Shown: positions 37,407 through 47,400, counted from the first letter of the stretch. The stretch is DNA of 64,000 bases from Streptococcus thalassemiae (GCF_903645285.1 NZ_CAHJXN010000001.1:102001-166000); one strand, 5' to 3'. Notes: generated from the sequence alone by a model not told the origin. Numbers and translations are program-made.

Positions 37407-40400
37407 TTATTCTGCTGGTTTTTCTTGATTTCCAGTAGTTGTAGAAGATTCTGGTGTTTCCTTTTCTGAAGCTGATTCAGCAGGTTTAGAATCTCTTGTG
37501 TTGCTCGGTTTGTTTTTGTCGCTAGCAGTTTCACTGTTAGATTCTGCAGTTGCGTTTGGTTGATTCTCAGCACTGGTGTTATCACCATTTGCTTCAGCAT
37601 TTCTTGCTGGACTTGTTTCTTCACTTGAGCTAGCTTTTGACTGGATTTGGTGATTCAAAACTAGAATAGCTTTGGTCAATTCAAGTAAAGCTGCTTTGTC
37701 TTTACTCTTAGCAGAAAGTTGATCTAGTAATGCATCCACTTTATCAAAGTCCTCATCAGAACCATTATTACTTTCTAAATAAGAGTGAAGCGATATGAGA
37801 ATATCGTAGAGTTTTTGATAGAGTACAAGTGTCTGAGGATCTTGCTCAGCATTTTCCTTTTCTTGTTGAAGGGCGCTAGCGATACGAGTCAAGACATCTT
37901 TTACCTGACTGTTTACTTCATCCAAATCTGCATCAGCCTTGTTTGTGGCAGCTTTGAGATTTTCTACTTCTTCTGCCAAGGATTGTCTGATTCCTTCTTC
38001 TTGGAGTTGTTCCAAGAGTTGATTTGCCTTGCTCAAAAGACTTTCTACTTCTTCCTTGCTAACATGATTGACATGCTCTTCTTTTTTAAGATCAGGATAA
38101 AGATCTTTCAAAAATTCATAAATCGCTTGCTTAGCAGATTGGTTATCAACTTTTTCTTTATCTAAAACTGTTTCATTTACTTTTGCAGTAGCTGGCTGAT
38201 TTTTCAAAGCCTCTTCTACTTCTTGTTTTGTTTGATAAATGCTTGGGAACAGTTTATTCAAGTCCACAGCCTTACGGAAGGATTGGGATTGATATAAAGT
38301 CAAAGTCAAATTGGCTACTTTATTGCGAAGTTCATCACTTAAACGACCATCCTGTACATGCTCATAGAAGTACTTGATGTATTCAACACTTGTATCACCA
38401 GTACGATCATTAAAGTCTTGAAGAGCTTGAAGTTGTGATTCAACCGCTGCTAAACCAGCCTCATCTTTAGCTAACTTAGCTTCTTGGAGTCGAACAAGAA
38501 GGTCTTTTTTAGGAAGTCCATAAGAGTCAGTATCTAGCGTATTGATTTTATCAATCAAGGATTGATATTTCTTATCTAAAGCACTTGTTTCAACAGGTTT
38601 GACACTTTCATCAATATGGATATATTGCTTATCAAAGAGATCAAGTGTCGCAAGATAACCTGCTGTAGAGTTAGTTGCTAGTTTCTTCATATTTTCAGTA
38701 AACTGACCCAAGGCTAACTCAATCTGTCTTTGTTCGATAGGCTTGTCTTTGTAGATGCTTCTACTGTCAGCTAGAAGTTGTTCTACTTTTGCTAAGACTG
38801 TTTTCTCATCAAAAGCTCCAGGTTGGTAGTTAGATTGAAGAGCTGGAATCTTGTTTTTCAATGCTACTTCATAGCCCTTAGTTTGCACCTTAATGTAGTG
38901 ATTGTGGTCACCATGAGGAATCACAAAACTACCATTTTCTACCTGCAAACTATAAGGAGATACACCATCACGTAAGGCAGTCGTATAGAGTTCATTTAGG
39001 AAATCAAGCTCTGGATTGCCAGTTTGGAGTGGAAGTCGAACATGTTCCTTACGAACAGCATATGGGTGGATATGAGTTGGATCGTAGGCTTGGTCTGGAT
39101 TTCCAAAAACAAAGAATCCGTTTGAAATTCTAATCGCTTCAAGTGGAACACCATAGGTCTTAGAAATGTAAGCAATCTTTTCTTCATCACTAGCATCTCT
39201 TGAGAAAGACTCTACCGTTTTAGCAAGAGGTTTTATAGGCTCTGCATCATGATGTGTTTTCAGATGATCCTGTGCGGCCTTAATTTGCTCCGCTGTCAAA
39301 TCTTTCTTGAAGAAGTAATGATTGTGGTCACCATGACTCATGACAAAGCCTTGTTCATCCTCACTGATGACACGATCGGCATCAAAACCGTGATCATGGT
39401 CTTCCCCATGATGGTGGTCGTGCTCATCATCATCGTGATCATCATGGGCTGGACTTGGTGTTGCTGGCGTTTTACCTCTCAAATGATCCTGCGCTGCCTT
39501 AATTTGCTCTGCTGACAAGTCCTTCTTGAAGAAGTAATGATTGTGGTTACCATGAGTCATGACAAAGCCTGCCGCATCTTCAGCAATAATACGATTAGCA
39601 TCAAAGCCGTGCCCATCTTCTTCATGTTCCTCATGTGAAGTTCCTGGATTGATTGGAAGAGATGGCGAAGGTGTTGTTAGACTATTACTTGGAAGAGTCG
39701 GTTGTCCAATTTGATTCGACTTAGGAATGTAATGGAAATGATCACCATGTCTTACAATATAAGCTGTAGCAGTTTCTTCGACAATATCTTTAGGATTAAA
39801 GATATAACCATCAGATGTTGAAGAGATAGGCTTATTTGTAAGTAATGAGGCATGATTCAAAGTAGATGGACTACTTGAAAGACTTCCTAGACTAGACGCT
39901 ACTTCATTAGGTTTTACATTTGTAGAAACTGTAGAACCAGTTCCATCGATAGGCACCATTCTAGCAATCTTTTCTTCTAAAGGAGAGAGCTTGCTGTAAG
40001 GAATAAAGTGGTAATGGTCGCCATGCGGAATCGCAACTCCATTTGCCGTACGACTGATAATCTTAGCAGGGTCAAAGACCAAGCCATCTGATTCACTGTA
40101 ACGTTGGTCGCTAGGTAAATCATAGAGTTCTTTCAATAGACTTTGGAGATTTTCAGCTTTATTTGCTGGCTTGCTAGTTGAGCCTTGTGCTACAGATTGC
40201 GTGTTATTGTCACTAGCTGTTGAAGAATAGCTTAGCTGACTTGGTTGCGTATTTTTCCCAGCCAGATAAGCTTTTGCTGCTGCTAATTCACTAGCAGACA
40301 AATCACTTTTTGGAATGTAGTGATAGTGACCTCCGTGGGGAACGATATAGGCATCACCCGTATCTTCGATAATATCAGCTGGATTAAAGACATAGCCATC

Positions 40401-40949
40401 ATCTGTCGTATAGCGTCCCTGAGACCTTGCTACAGCAACATCAGAGCTGACCTTCTCATTATCTTTGACATGTTCTTGTTTTTGACGATTGATTTCATCC
40501 TTGGTTCGAACATTATCAGCATGAGCTGCATCTTTCAGGTAGACATAATATTTTCCATCGACCTTGATGATATAGCCACCCTTGACCTCATTGACAATAT
40601 CTCCATCCTTAAGTTGGTAGTTTGGATCCTTCATCAAAAGTTCTTCACTAAAGAGGGCATCATAAGGAACTTTCCCATTGTAGTAATGATAGTGATCACC
40701 GTGTGACGTCACATAGCCCTGATCTGTGATCTTGATAACAATTTGCTCAGCCTGAATTCCTTCTTTCTGGCTGACTTGGTCTGGTGTCAGGTTTTCAGTT
40801 TTCTGACTTGACTGGCTGCCATCCACATAAGAGACACGATTATTGTCCTTATTTTCCTGCGAGCGATACTGGTTCAGTGCATATGCACATAGACTCAAGG
40901 ATACGATAACAGCTGATCCAGCTGCTATATATTTTTTACTGAATTTCAT
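37407..40949 (-). CDS. phtE: Polyhistidine triad protein, PhtE-like with a variant C-terminus
   Basis: A 1,180-residue surface zinc-binding protein. The N-terminus MKFSKKYIAAGSAVIVSLSL and the first ~430 residues match pneumococcal PhtE. Seven HGxHxH triads are visible (HGDHYHYY, HGGHYHYI, HGDHYHFI, HGDHFHYI, HGNHNHYF, HGDHNHYF, HGDHNHYI). Triads 5 and 6 lie in a duplicated module (FDANRIIAEDAAGFVMTHGN / FDADRVISEDEQGFVMSHGD) separated by a His/Asp-rich run. The C-terminal ~500 residues are coiled-coil-like and end in a Ser/Glu/Asn-rich tail, unlike the PhtE end I remember. It has AdcR-like operators upstream. It is transcribed separately from the adcAII-phtD pair. Confidence 0.88.
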   Translation of the reverse strand: MKFSKKYIAAGSAVIVSLSLCAYALNQYRSQENKDNNRVSYVDGSQSSQKTENLTPDQVSQKEGIQAEQIVIKITDQGYVTSHGDHYHYYNGKVPYDALFSEELLMKDPNYQLKDGDIVNEVKGGYIIKVDGKYYVYLKDAAHADNVRTKDEINRQKQEHVKDNEKVSSDVAVARSQGRYTTDDGYVFNPADIIEDTGDAYIVPHGGHYHYIPKSDLSASELAAAKAYLAGKNTQPSQLSYSSTASDNNTQSVAQGSTSKPANKAENLQSLLKELYDLPSDQRYSESDGLVFDPAKIISRTANGVAIPHGDHYHFIPYSKLSPLEEKIARMVPIDGTGSTVSTNVKPNEVASSLGSLSSSPSTLNHASLLTNKPISSTSDGYIFNPKDIVEETATAYIVRHGDHFHYIPKSNQIGQPTLPSNSLTTPSPSLPINPGTSHEEHEEDGHGFDANRIIAEDAAGFVMTHGNHNHYFFKKDLSAEQIKAAQDHLRGKTPATPSPAHDDHDDDEHDHHHGEDHDHGFDADRVISEDEQGFVMSHGDHNHYFFKKDLTAEQIKAAQDHLKTHHDAEPIKPLAKTVESFSRDASDEEKIAYISKTYGVPLEAIRISNGFFVFGNPDQAYDPTHIHPYAVRKEHVRLPLQTGNPELDFLNELYTTALRDGVSPYSLQVENGSFVIPHGDHNHYIKVQTKGYEVALKNKIPALQSNYQPGAFDEKTVLAKVEQLLADSRSIYKDKPIEQRQIELALGQFTENMKKLATNSTAGYLATLDLFDKQYIHIDESVKPVETSALDKKYQSLIDKINTLDTDSYGLPKKDLLVRLQEAKLAKDEAGLAAVESQLQALQDFNDRTGDTSVEYIKYFYEHVQDGRLSDELRNKVANLTLTLYQSQSFRKAVDLNKLFPSIYQTKQEVEEALKNQPATAKVNETVLDKEKVDNQSAKQAIYEFLKDLYPDLKKEEHVNHVSKEEVESLLSKANQLLEQLQEEGIRQSLAEEVENLKAATNKADADLDEVNSQVKDVLTRIASALQQEKENAEQDPQTLVLYQKLYDILISLHSYLESNNGSDEDFDKVDALLDQLSAKSKDKAALLELTKAILVLNHQIQSKASSSEETSPARNAEANGDNTSAENQPNATAESNSETASDKNKPSNTRDSKPAESASEKETPESSTTTGNQEKPAE

Positions 40950-41016
40950 AAATCCCTCATTTCAATAAATGATGAAGCTTTTTCTTAACTTCTTTTTCTC
41001 GGTTAAACAGTTTTTC

Positions 41017-41052
41017 TAAACCGGTTATTTAACCATTTAATTAACCAGTAAA
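41017..41052 (-). promoter_or_regulatory. AdcR-like zinc operators upstream of the phtE-like gene
   Basis: TTAACCAGTAAA (41041-41052) and TAAACCGGTTAT (41017-41028) match the AdcR consensus TTAACYRGTTAA at 11 and 10 of 12 positions. They lie 70-100 nt upstream of the ATG. AdcR with zinc represses pht and adc genes in pneumococcus, so expression should rise on zinc starvation. Confidence 0.75.
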
Positions 41053-41100
41053 TAGTTTACCTTTTTTAAGTTTATCTGTCAAGATTTTTATATCATTTAA

Positions 41101-41131
41101 AAAAATAAAAGCCAGTATTACTACTGACTCT
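41101..41131 (-). terminator. Terminator after the phtD-like gene
   Basis: Minus strand AGTCAGTA GTAA TACTGGCT followed by TTTATTTTT. Confidence 0.8.
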
Positions 41132-41159
41132 TACATCATTTTCATTTAGCAAGATAAAC

Positions 41160-44100
41160 TTATGCTTCTGGCTTCGTCTCAATTGACTCACTACCTTTTA
41201 ACAAAGCAAGTAATTTTTCTGCCTCTGTCATGATGTCATTATTATCCATGGTTTGCAGGCTCAAGTTACCTCGTAAACTAGCCAGGGTTTCAGTCGCAGT
41301 AGCTTTCAGACTAGCATCCGTTACTTTATCAAGTAAAGCTTCTACTTCTTTGAGTTTAGCTTCTACTTTTGCAGTCTCTACTTGATGGACTTCTGGCTCT
41401 TCTGTAGTATCTTCAGCTTCTTCCTCTGTCTCGTCTTCATCAGTGCTCGGTTTATAAAGATTATCTGCTGAAGGATTTAAACCAGCGTGATTCTCTTTTT
41501 CATCAGATTCAGAGCGAGTTGGCTCACTTACTTCATCATGTTCCTTATTTTCATCAGGTTTACCGTCTTGGTCTGCCTTATTTTTACGAACATGGTCGCT
41601 AGCATTACCCCAACCATTATCTGAATGAGGACGTTGGTCCGGATGTTCAACGTAGTATTTTACAGTCGCAAATAAATCTTCTAAGGTATAACCCTCAGGT
41701 GCCTTATAGAGTCCTTCGTCAAACCATGCAAACTTAAGATTATGATAGTGATCAAAGTGAGGAATTATAAAGTAACCATTCTGTACAGCTACAGTATACT
41801 GTAAATGATTTGGTATTTTTTCTAATGGTACCTTGTTCTCAGCTGTTACGCGGTTATAGATAGCTTCTGTCCCTGTTGCCTCTGGTTTTGCTTCAGTAGA
41901 ATTTGGAGCTTGTAAGCCTTTTTCTTTAGCATAAGCCTGAGCTGCTGCCCTTTCAGCTTCAGATAAGCTGTCTTTTTTAATCCAGTGGCTATGGTTCAAG
42001 TGTGGAGTGACGTAGGCATTTCCTGCATCACTTTCAATATCATGTTCGTCAAAAATGTAGCCATCTGAGGTTGTATATTTACCTGCTAATTTCGCTAATT
42101 TAATTTCATCGTTTGTATAGGCAATTTGAGCATTTGGTTTGCCAAGGCGTTCTGGGTGGGTAATTGGTGCTAGAAATGCCAATAAATCATCTACCAATTT
42201 TACTTTATTATTAGAAGATTCATTATTCAAGCGTTCTGCTAATTTGTCTAAGGCTTGAAAATCAACAGCACGCCCCTTATTTTCAGACAAGGCTTTATGA
42301 GCCTGGGTTAACAGATTATAAGCTTTATCATAAAATTCTTTGTCACGAGAAGAGACGTTTTCTTTCTTCGCAACTAGAGCATGTGTCTCTTGAGTTTTCT
42401 TAGACAAGAGATTTTCAATAGCATCAATCTTATCCTTAGCCAAGTCTTTAGCAAAAACATAGTGACTGACACCAGCAATTTCCACAACATATCCTTTTCC
42501 AACTTTTCTAACAACCTGTTCTACTGCAAAATTAGTTTGTTTTTTCTCAGTTGACGGTTGAGCTTGCGGTTTTGGTGCTGGTTTCAAATAATGCATTCCT
42601 GGCACGACTGCACCATTTTGCCCTTTTAACAGAATCATTCTTGCAATCTTCTGCTCTAAATCAGACATTTGTGAATAAGGGATAAAGTGATAATGATTTC
42701 CGTGAGGCACAGCAACACCATTTGCTGTACGATCTGTTATTTGTGCTGGGTCGAATACCAAGCCATCCGATTCCACATGTCGTTCTGACAAAGGTTTGGC
42801 ATACAATTCACGTAAAAGGCTTGAAATATCTTCCCCTTGATTCTGATGATAAGTTGGAGTGACAGTTAGATTGTGGTTCTCTGACAAGCTTGGTTGAGCT
42901 GGATTTGCATTATGACTAAAACTTGAAGAAGGACGAGACCCCTGCTTCCCATTCCAATAGGCTTGGGCTGCAGCTAATTCCCCTGCAGACAAAGCGCCTT
43001 TTGGTATATAGTGGAAATGATTTCCATGCGGTACAATAAAAGCGTCTCCTGTATCTTCAATCACATCTGACGGACTAAAGACATACCCATCATCCGTTGT
43101 ATAGGCGCCTCCAGTTCCTCGATTTGATGCTTGCGTATTGAGATTAAAGTTTGGTTTAATGGTTGAACTTAGTTTATCTGTACTGCTTGGTTTCGTATTA
43201 TCAGAATGCTTTTGAACTGGCTGACCTCCAATTGGTAGATTTCGAGCCAATTTTTCTTCCAAAGCAGACATTTGTGAATACGGAATGAAATGGAAATGAT
43301 CCCCATGAGGAACTGCGACCCCATTTGCAGTACGTTTTATAATTTGTGCTGGGTCAAATACCAATCCATCAGACTCCACATGACGTTGGCTAAGTGGCAA
43401 AGCATACAATTCTTGAAGGAGACTAGCTAAGTCCTCACTTTGACTTTCAGAATCTGTTGCAGGATTTTGAGGTGTCTCAGATTGACTCGTTCTCACACTA
43501 GATCTTGTTTCTCCCCTACTTGAACGGTATTCAACCGTACTTAATTGGCCACCTTTTCCAGATAAGAAGGCTTGGGCTGCCGCTAATTCACTAGCAGACA
43601 AGTCACTCTTAGGAATATAATGGAAGTGATTACCATGAGGAACGATATAGGCATCACCTGTATCTTCTATAATATCAGAGGCATTAAAGATATAACCATC
43701 ATCCGTTGTATAGCGCCCTTGAGCTCTGGCTACAGCAACAGCATTATCTGTGCTTGCATTATGATTATGACTATGTTCCTGCTTCTGACGTTTAATCTCT
43801 TCTTTTGTCCGAATATTGTCAGCATGGGCGGCATCCTTGAGGTAAACATAGTATTTCCCGTCTACCTTAATGACATAGCCACCCTTGATTTCATTGACAA
43901 TGTCTGAATCCTTCAACTGATAATTCGGATCTTTCATCAGCAATTCTTCACTGATGATAGCATCATAAGGAACCTTCCCATTATAGTAATGATAATGGTC
44001 TCCATGAGAGGTCACATAACCTTGATCCGTAATCTTGATAACAATTTGTTCGGCGTTGATTCCCTCTCTCTTACTGACTTCATCTGGTGTCAAATTTTCT

Positions 44101-44252
44101 GCCTTTTGACCAGCCTGATCACCGTCTATATAAGCAACTCGATTAGACTCTTTCTTAGCCTGACCAGCTTGGTAACGACCAAGTTCATAGGAACAAACAC
44201 TTAGGGCAAGAACTGCCACTGAACCTGCTACATATTTTTTATTGATTTTCAT
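41160..44252 (-). CDS. phtD: Polyhistidine triad protein, PhtD-like
   Basis: A 1,030-residue surface zinc-binding protein starting MKINKKYVAGSVAVLALSVC, the N-terminus of PhtD-type proteins. Five canonical triads (HGDHYHYY, HGNHFHYI, HGDHFHFI, HGNHFHYI, HGNHYHFI) and two degenerate HxxHxH motifs (HLNHSHWI, HFDHYHNL). The unit GRYTTDDGYxFxxxDxIEDT is repeated twice, with a third, more divergent GKYTTSDGYIFDEHDIESDA. The tail is acidic (DEDETEEEAEDTTEEPEV). It is longer than the PhtD I recall (about 840-850 residues), so internal duplication is likely. It lies 7 nt after adcAII on the same transcript, the arrangement that feeds zinc to AdcAII. Confidence 0.88.
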   Translation of the reverse strand: MKINKKYVAGSVAVLALSVCSYELGRYQAGQAKKESNRVAYIDGDQAGQKAENLTPDEVSKREGINAEQIVIKITDQGYVTSHGDHYHYYNGKVPYDAIISEELLMKDPNYQLKDSDIVNEIKGGYVIKVDGKYYVYLKDAAHADNIRTKEEIKRQKQEHSHNHNASTDNAVAVARAQGRYTTDDGYIFNASDIIEDTGDAYIVPHGNHFHYIPKSDLSASELAAAQAFLSGKGGQLSTVEYRSSRGETRSSVRTSQSETPQNPATDSESQSEDLASLLQELYALPLSQRHVESDGLVFDPAQIIKRTANGVAVPHGDHFHFIPYSQMSALEEKLARNLPIGGQPVQKHSDNTKPSSTDKLSSTIKPNFNLNTQASNRGTGGAYTTDDGYVFSPSDVIEDTGDAFIVPHGNHFHYIPKGALSAGELAAAQAYWNGKQGSRPSSSFSHNANPAQPSLSENHNLTVTPTYHQNQGEDISSLLRELYAKPLSERHVESDGLVFDPAQITDRTANGVAVPHGNHYHFIPYSQMSDLEQKIARMILLKGQNGAVVPGMHYLKPAPKPQAQPSTEKKQTNFAVEQVVRKVGKGYVVEIAGVSHYVFAKDLAKDKIDAIENLLSKKTQETHALVAKKENVSSRDKEFYDKAYNLLTQAHKALSENKGRAVDFQALDKLAERLNNESSNNKVKLVDDLLAFLAPITHPERLGKPNAQIAYTNDEIKLAKLAGKYTTSDGYIFDEHDIESDAGNAYVTPHLNHSHWIKKDSLSEAERAAAQAYAKEKGLQAPNSTEAKPEATGTEAIYNRVTAENKVPLEKIPNHLQYTVAVQNGYFIIPHFDHYHNLKFAWFDEGLYKAPEGYTLEDLFATVKYYVEHPDQRPHSDNGWGNASDHVRKNKADQDGKPDENKEHDEVSEPTRSESDEKENHAGLNPSADNLYKPSTDEDETEEEAEDTTEEPEVHQVETAKVEAKLKEVEALLDKVTDASLKATATETLASLRGNLSLQTMDNNDIMTEAEKLLALLKGSESIETKPEA

Positions 44253-44259
44253 TCTTTCC

Positions 44260-45177
44260 TCACTTTAATTCTTCTGCTAAAACACTTATATTTTCTTCAA
44301 GATTTTCTAAATAAGTCTTGTCATTTTGTGGGTCTGCCTCTAAAGGATTCAGAGTTTTAAGACCTACACCTGTTGATTTAACAAGAGTTTCAGCTACTTT
44401 TGAAGAAGCATTACTTTCTGTAAAAATCGTTTTAACCTTATAGGTTTTAACAAATTCCTGAATTTCTGTTAGTTGTCGTGGACTTGGTTCTTGTTCAGGA
44501 GAGATGCCTGCAATACCAAGTTGATGAAGTCCAAATCGCTTCGCTAAATAAGAAAAGGCTGTATGTTGTGTTACAAAGGTTTTCTGACTCGCTTTTTCAA
44601 ATTTAGGCTGGAATTTCTTAGTTAGTTCTTGAGCTTTTTTGATAAAGGCTTGCGCATTTTTCTGGTAAGTTTCTTTATGCTCACTATCCACCTCTGAAAG
44701 TTTATCAGCGATAATCTGAGCTTCTTCGCCAGCTTTTTCAGGATCTAGCCAAGTGTGAGGATCATAGAGCGTTTTTTCATCAACTCCATCCCCTGCTTCC
44801 ACATCTTCTAGCCCTGGGACGCGGTCTAAAGTCATTCCCTCTGAAGCCTCTAAGACCTTCACTTTAGATTTTTTTAGATTGGGATCTAAACTTCCTGCCC
44901 AAGATTCGAGCGTATGCGAATGGTAAACAAAGACATCTGCATCATAGATGGCCGCGATGTCATTTGCCGAAGGCTCAAAGGAGTGAATCCCACTACTTGA
45001 CTGAATCATCCGAACATCATTCAAGTCACCTGACACTTCCTTAACCATAGCGTAGATAGGATAAAAACTGGTCACAATTTTCATCCCCTTTCCTGTCTGG
45101 CTTTCCTTTTGACTACAGGCTCCTAGCAATAAAAGAAAAACACTTAACAAGACTAAAAATAAATTTTGTTTCTTCAT
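44260..45177 (-). CDS. adcAII: Zinc-binding lipoprotein AdcAII (Lmb)
   Basis: A 305-residue ZnuA-like zinc-binding lipoprotein that delivers zinc to the AdcBC importer (not in this window). The lipobox LLLGAC follows the signal segment NLFLVLLSVFLLLLGA. Metal-binding His residues are visible in SGIHSFEPSANDIA, YHSHTLESWAG and FVTQHTAFSYLAKRFGL, with Glu in TIFTESNASSK. It lacks the His-rich loop found in AdcA, as expected for AdcAII. I chose ATG 45177 with AAGGAG 6 nt upstream. An AdcR-like operator precedes it, and phtD follows in the same operon. Confidence 0.94.
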   Translation of the reverse strand: MKKQNLFLVLLSVFLLLLGACSQKESQTGKGMKIVTSFYPIYAMVKEVSGDLNDVRMIQSSSGIHSFEPSANDIAAIYDADVFVYHSHTLESWAGSLDPNLKKSKVKVLEASEGMTLDRVPGLEDVEAGDGVDEKTLYDPHTWLDPEKAGEEAQIIADKLSEVDSEHKETYQKNAQAFIKKAQELTKKFQPKFEKASQKTFVTQHTAFSYLAKRFGLHQLGIAGISPEQEPSPRQLTEIQEFVKTYKVKTIFTESNASSKVAETLVKSTGVGLKTLNPLEADPQNDKTYLENLEENISVLAEELK

Positions 45178-45199
45178 GAACAACTCCTTAACCATTTAA

Positions 45200-45211
45200 T
45201 TAACTAGTAAA
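45200..45211 (-). promoter_or_regulatory. AdcR-like operator upstream of adcAII
   Basis: TTAACTAGTAAA matches TTAACYRGTTAA at 11 of 12 positions, 23 nt before the adcAII ATG. A second partial half-site follows (TTAATTAAATGGTTAA on the minus strand). Zinc-dependent repression is expected. Confidence 0.78.
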
Positions 45212-45282
45212 CATTCTACTCCTAAAAATTTAATCTGTCAAGATATTTTTAGAAAAAAATTGAAATTTCTTTCACATATAAA

Positions 45283-45314
45283 AATCTGCTGAGTTTCAAC
45301 AACTCAACAGATTC
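45283..45314 (-). terminator. Terminator after the amino-acid permease
   Basis: Minus strand AATCTGTTGAGTT pairs with AACTCAGCAGATT, followed by TTTATA. Confidence 0.85.
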
Positions 45315-45319
45315 TAACT

Positions 45320-46711
45320 TTATTCTTCTATGGTAGAATGCTTATAACCATAAGTGAAATAAATAATACTTCCTATCAACAAGGCAATCAGGAAAACAAT
45401 CCAAGTTTCCATATTATACTGTAACATGAAGGATAAACAAATGATGATTGATAAAATTGGTAACAGAGGTACCAGTGGTGTTTTAAATTCCCCAGCTTTG
45501 GGCATTCCTTTTTCTTTCCGTAAGCGAATCAGGCCGTAAGCAAGCATAATCAAGTAGGCTAAGGTACAAATATTTAAGAAGGCTGCGATACTAGCAAGAG
45601 GGAACATTCCTGCTGCTACTGCTGAAGCTAGACCTGTCAAGATAGTCGCATTTTTGGGTACCTTACTTGTCTTCGTCAGTTCCTTAAAGGCGGCAGGCAT
45701 TAAGCCATCGCGCGCTAAACTGTAAATCATACGCGATAGGGCATAAGTCATCGAAATACAAACTGTAATCAAGGTTAAGATAGCCACCAATGACACATAG
45801 TTGGCTGCCCAACTAATCCCAACACTACGAAGGGCAAAGGCAACGGCATCATCAACATTTAGATGACTATAGTGAACCACACCAGTCAAAACAAGGGTCA
45901 CCAAGGCATAGAGAATAGTTACGATAGAAAGCGATAAGACAATCCCTCTAGGAATATTTTTTTGGGGAGTCTTGACCTCATCTACAGCCATAGAGATGGA
46001 TTCAAATCCCAAAAATCCAAAGAACATCAAGGACGCACCAGCCATAATACCAGTACTAGCGCCATAGATTTGTCCAAAACCATAAGGAGCAAAATTACTC
46101 CAGTTATCAAGTTTGATATGCCAAATTCCTACTAAAACAAAGAGAGCTAAAGCGGAAAATTTCAAAATGACTAGAATCGAATTAAAGCGTAAGGCTGCCT
46201 TGGCATTTAGTAAAACAAGCGAAGTCACCAAGACCAAGACAAGAATAGGCAATAAATCAACAAATGTCCCTGCTTGAGGATTAAAGGTACCATTTAAAGC
46301 CTGAGGAAGGGCTATCCCGTATTGAGAGAGCAAGCCTTTAAAATAAGCCGCCCAACCCGAAGCCACACCAGATATGGCTGTCATGAATTCCATCATGGTT
46401 AACCAGCCAGCCAACCAGGCTGGAAATTCTCCTAAAATAGCATAGAGATAACTGTAGGCACCACCTGTAGCAGGTACTCGTGAAGCAAATTCTGCAAAAA
46501 AGAGGGCTGATAATCCCACGCACAAGGCAGAAATGACGATTGAAATCACTAGGGCTGGACCAGCAAGAGTTGCGGCTGCAGTACCTGTAATTGTAAAGAC
46601 GCCTGTCCCTACCATAGCACCGATACCCAGCAAAATCAAATCCCATAACTTCAAATGCCTGTGCATCTCCGTTTTATCCAAACTGACATTTTTTGTTCTA
46701 AATATATTCAT
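45320..46711 (-). CDS. APC-superfamily amino-acid permease
   Basis: A 463-residue cationic-amino-acid-transporter-type permease with about 12 membrane segments. The first helix carries the substrate motif LLGIGAMVGTGVFTITG, and the consensus FAEFASRVPATGGAYSYLY follows. GGAG lies 6 nt before the chosen ATG (46711); an earlier in-frame ATG (46723) overlaps the ribosome-binding site. The exact substrate is unknown. Gene order beside adcAII and the thioredoxin lipoprotein is that of pneumococcus. Confidence 0.9.
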   Translation of the reverse strand: MNIFRTKNVSLDKTEMHRHLKLWDLILLGIGAMVGTGVFTITGTAAATLAGPALVISIVISALCVGLSALFFAEFASRVPATGGAYSYLYAILGEFPAWLAGWLTMMEFMTAISGVASGWAAYFKGLLSQYGIALPQALNGTFNPQAGTFVDLLPILVLVLVTSLVLLNAKAALRFNSILVILKFSALALFVLVGIWHIKLDNWSNFAPYGFGQIYGASTGIMAGASLMFFGFLGFESISMAVDEVKTPQKNIPRGIVLSLSIVTILYALVTLVLTGVVHYSHLNVDDAVAFALRSVGISWAANYVSLVAILTLITVCISMTYALSRMIYSLARDGLMPAAFKELTKTSKVPKNATILTGLASAVAAGMFPLASIAAFLNICTLAYLIMLAYGLIRLRKEKGMPKAGEFKTPLVPLLPILSIIICLSFMLQYNMETWIVFLIALLIGSIIYFTYGYKHSTIEE

Positions 46712-46796
46712 CTTTGACTCCAAAATAAACTGATGATTCTATTTTACCATAAATATAGGACATTTGTGAATATTTATAAAATGTTTTTCTAAAAAA

Positions 46797-46823
46797 ATCT
46801 GACTACATCTTGTAATCAGATTT
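46797..46823 (-). terminator. Terminator after the etrx-ccdA unit
   Basis: Minus strand AAATCTGATTAC pairs with GTAGTCAGATTT, followed by TTTTT. Confidence 0.82.
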
Positions 46824-46831
46824 TATCGATT

Positions 46832-47389
46832 CTAGTTCATTTCTTTAAAGGCTGCTTCTGCATCCGCGTTGCTGATAACACCAAATTGAATCTTCCCAAT
46901 CTTTCCTTGACTATCAATTAGGTATTCTGTAGGAATGCTTCGAATTTGATAAGCTTGGAAGGTTGTGGCCTTGGTATCATAAAGAACTGGGATATCCTTA
47001 TACCCTTGATCTTGGAACCATTGTGGGAATTGCTCAACAGTTTTTTCACCTTGAATTCCTGGTGCAATGACACTAAGAATTTCGAAATCACGATCTGGTT
47101 TCGCCGCTAGTTCCATCAACTCAGGCATGCTTTTCTTACATGGACCACACCATGAAGCCCAAAACTTCAAATAGACTTTTTTACCCTTATAATCAGATAA
47201 CTTGACTTCTTTGCCATCCATGGATTGTAAGGTGAAGTCTGGAGCCTCTTTTCCAACAGCGATTTGTTGTACAGTCGTTTCTTGTTTTGGCTGTTGTGGG
47301 GCTTGAGTCTTTTTAGTCTCTTCCTCACCACAGGCCATCAATACAACTAATGACAAAAGGCTTAAGCCAGCAAACATTACTTTTTTCAT
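46832..47389 (-). CDS. etrx2: Extracellular thioredoxin-family lipoprotein (Etrx2-type)
   Basis: A 185-residue TlpA-like lipoprotein with the lipobox LMAC after a short signal segment, and a thioredoxin fold with the active site FWASWCGPCKKSMPE. A cis-Pro region (IRSIPTEYLIDSQGK) follows. It reduces extracellular partners such as methionine sulfoxide reductase MsrAB2 using electrons from the adjacent CcdA protein. It is 11 nt downstream of ccdA. Assignment to Etrx2 rather than Etrx1 rests on its place beside adcAII and the permease in pneumococcus; no msrAB gene is adjacent here. Confidence 0.88.
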   Translation of the reverse strand: MKKVMFAGLSLLSLVVLMACGEEETKKTQAPQQPKQETTVQQIAVGKEAPDFTLQSMDGKEVKLSDYKGKKVYLKFWASWCGPCKKSMPELMELAAKPDRDFEILSVIAPGIQGEKTVEQFPQWFQDQGYKDIPVLYDTKATTFQAYQIRSIPTEYLIDSQGKIGKIQFGVISNADAEAAFKEMN

Positions 47390-47400
47390 CTTTTTCTCCT

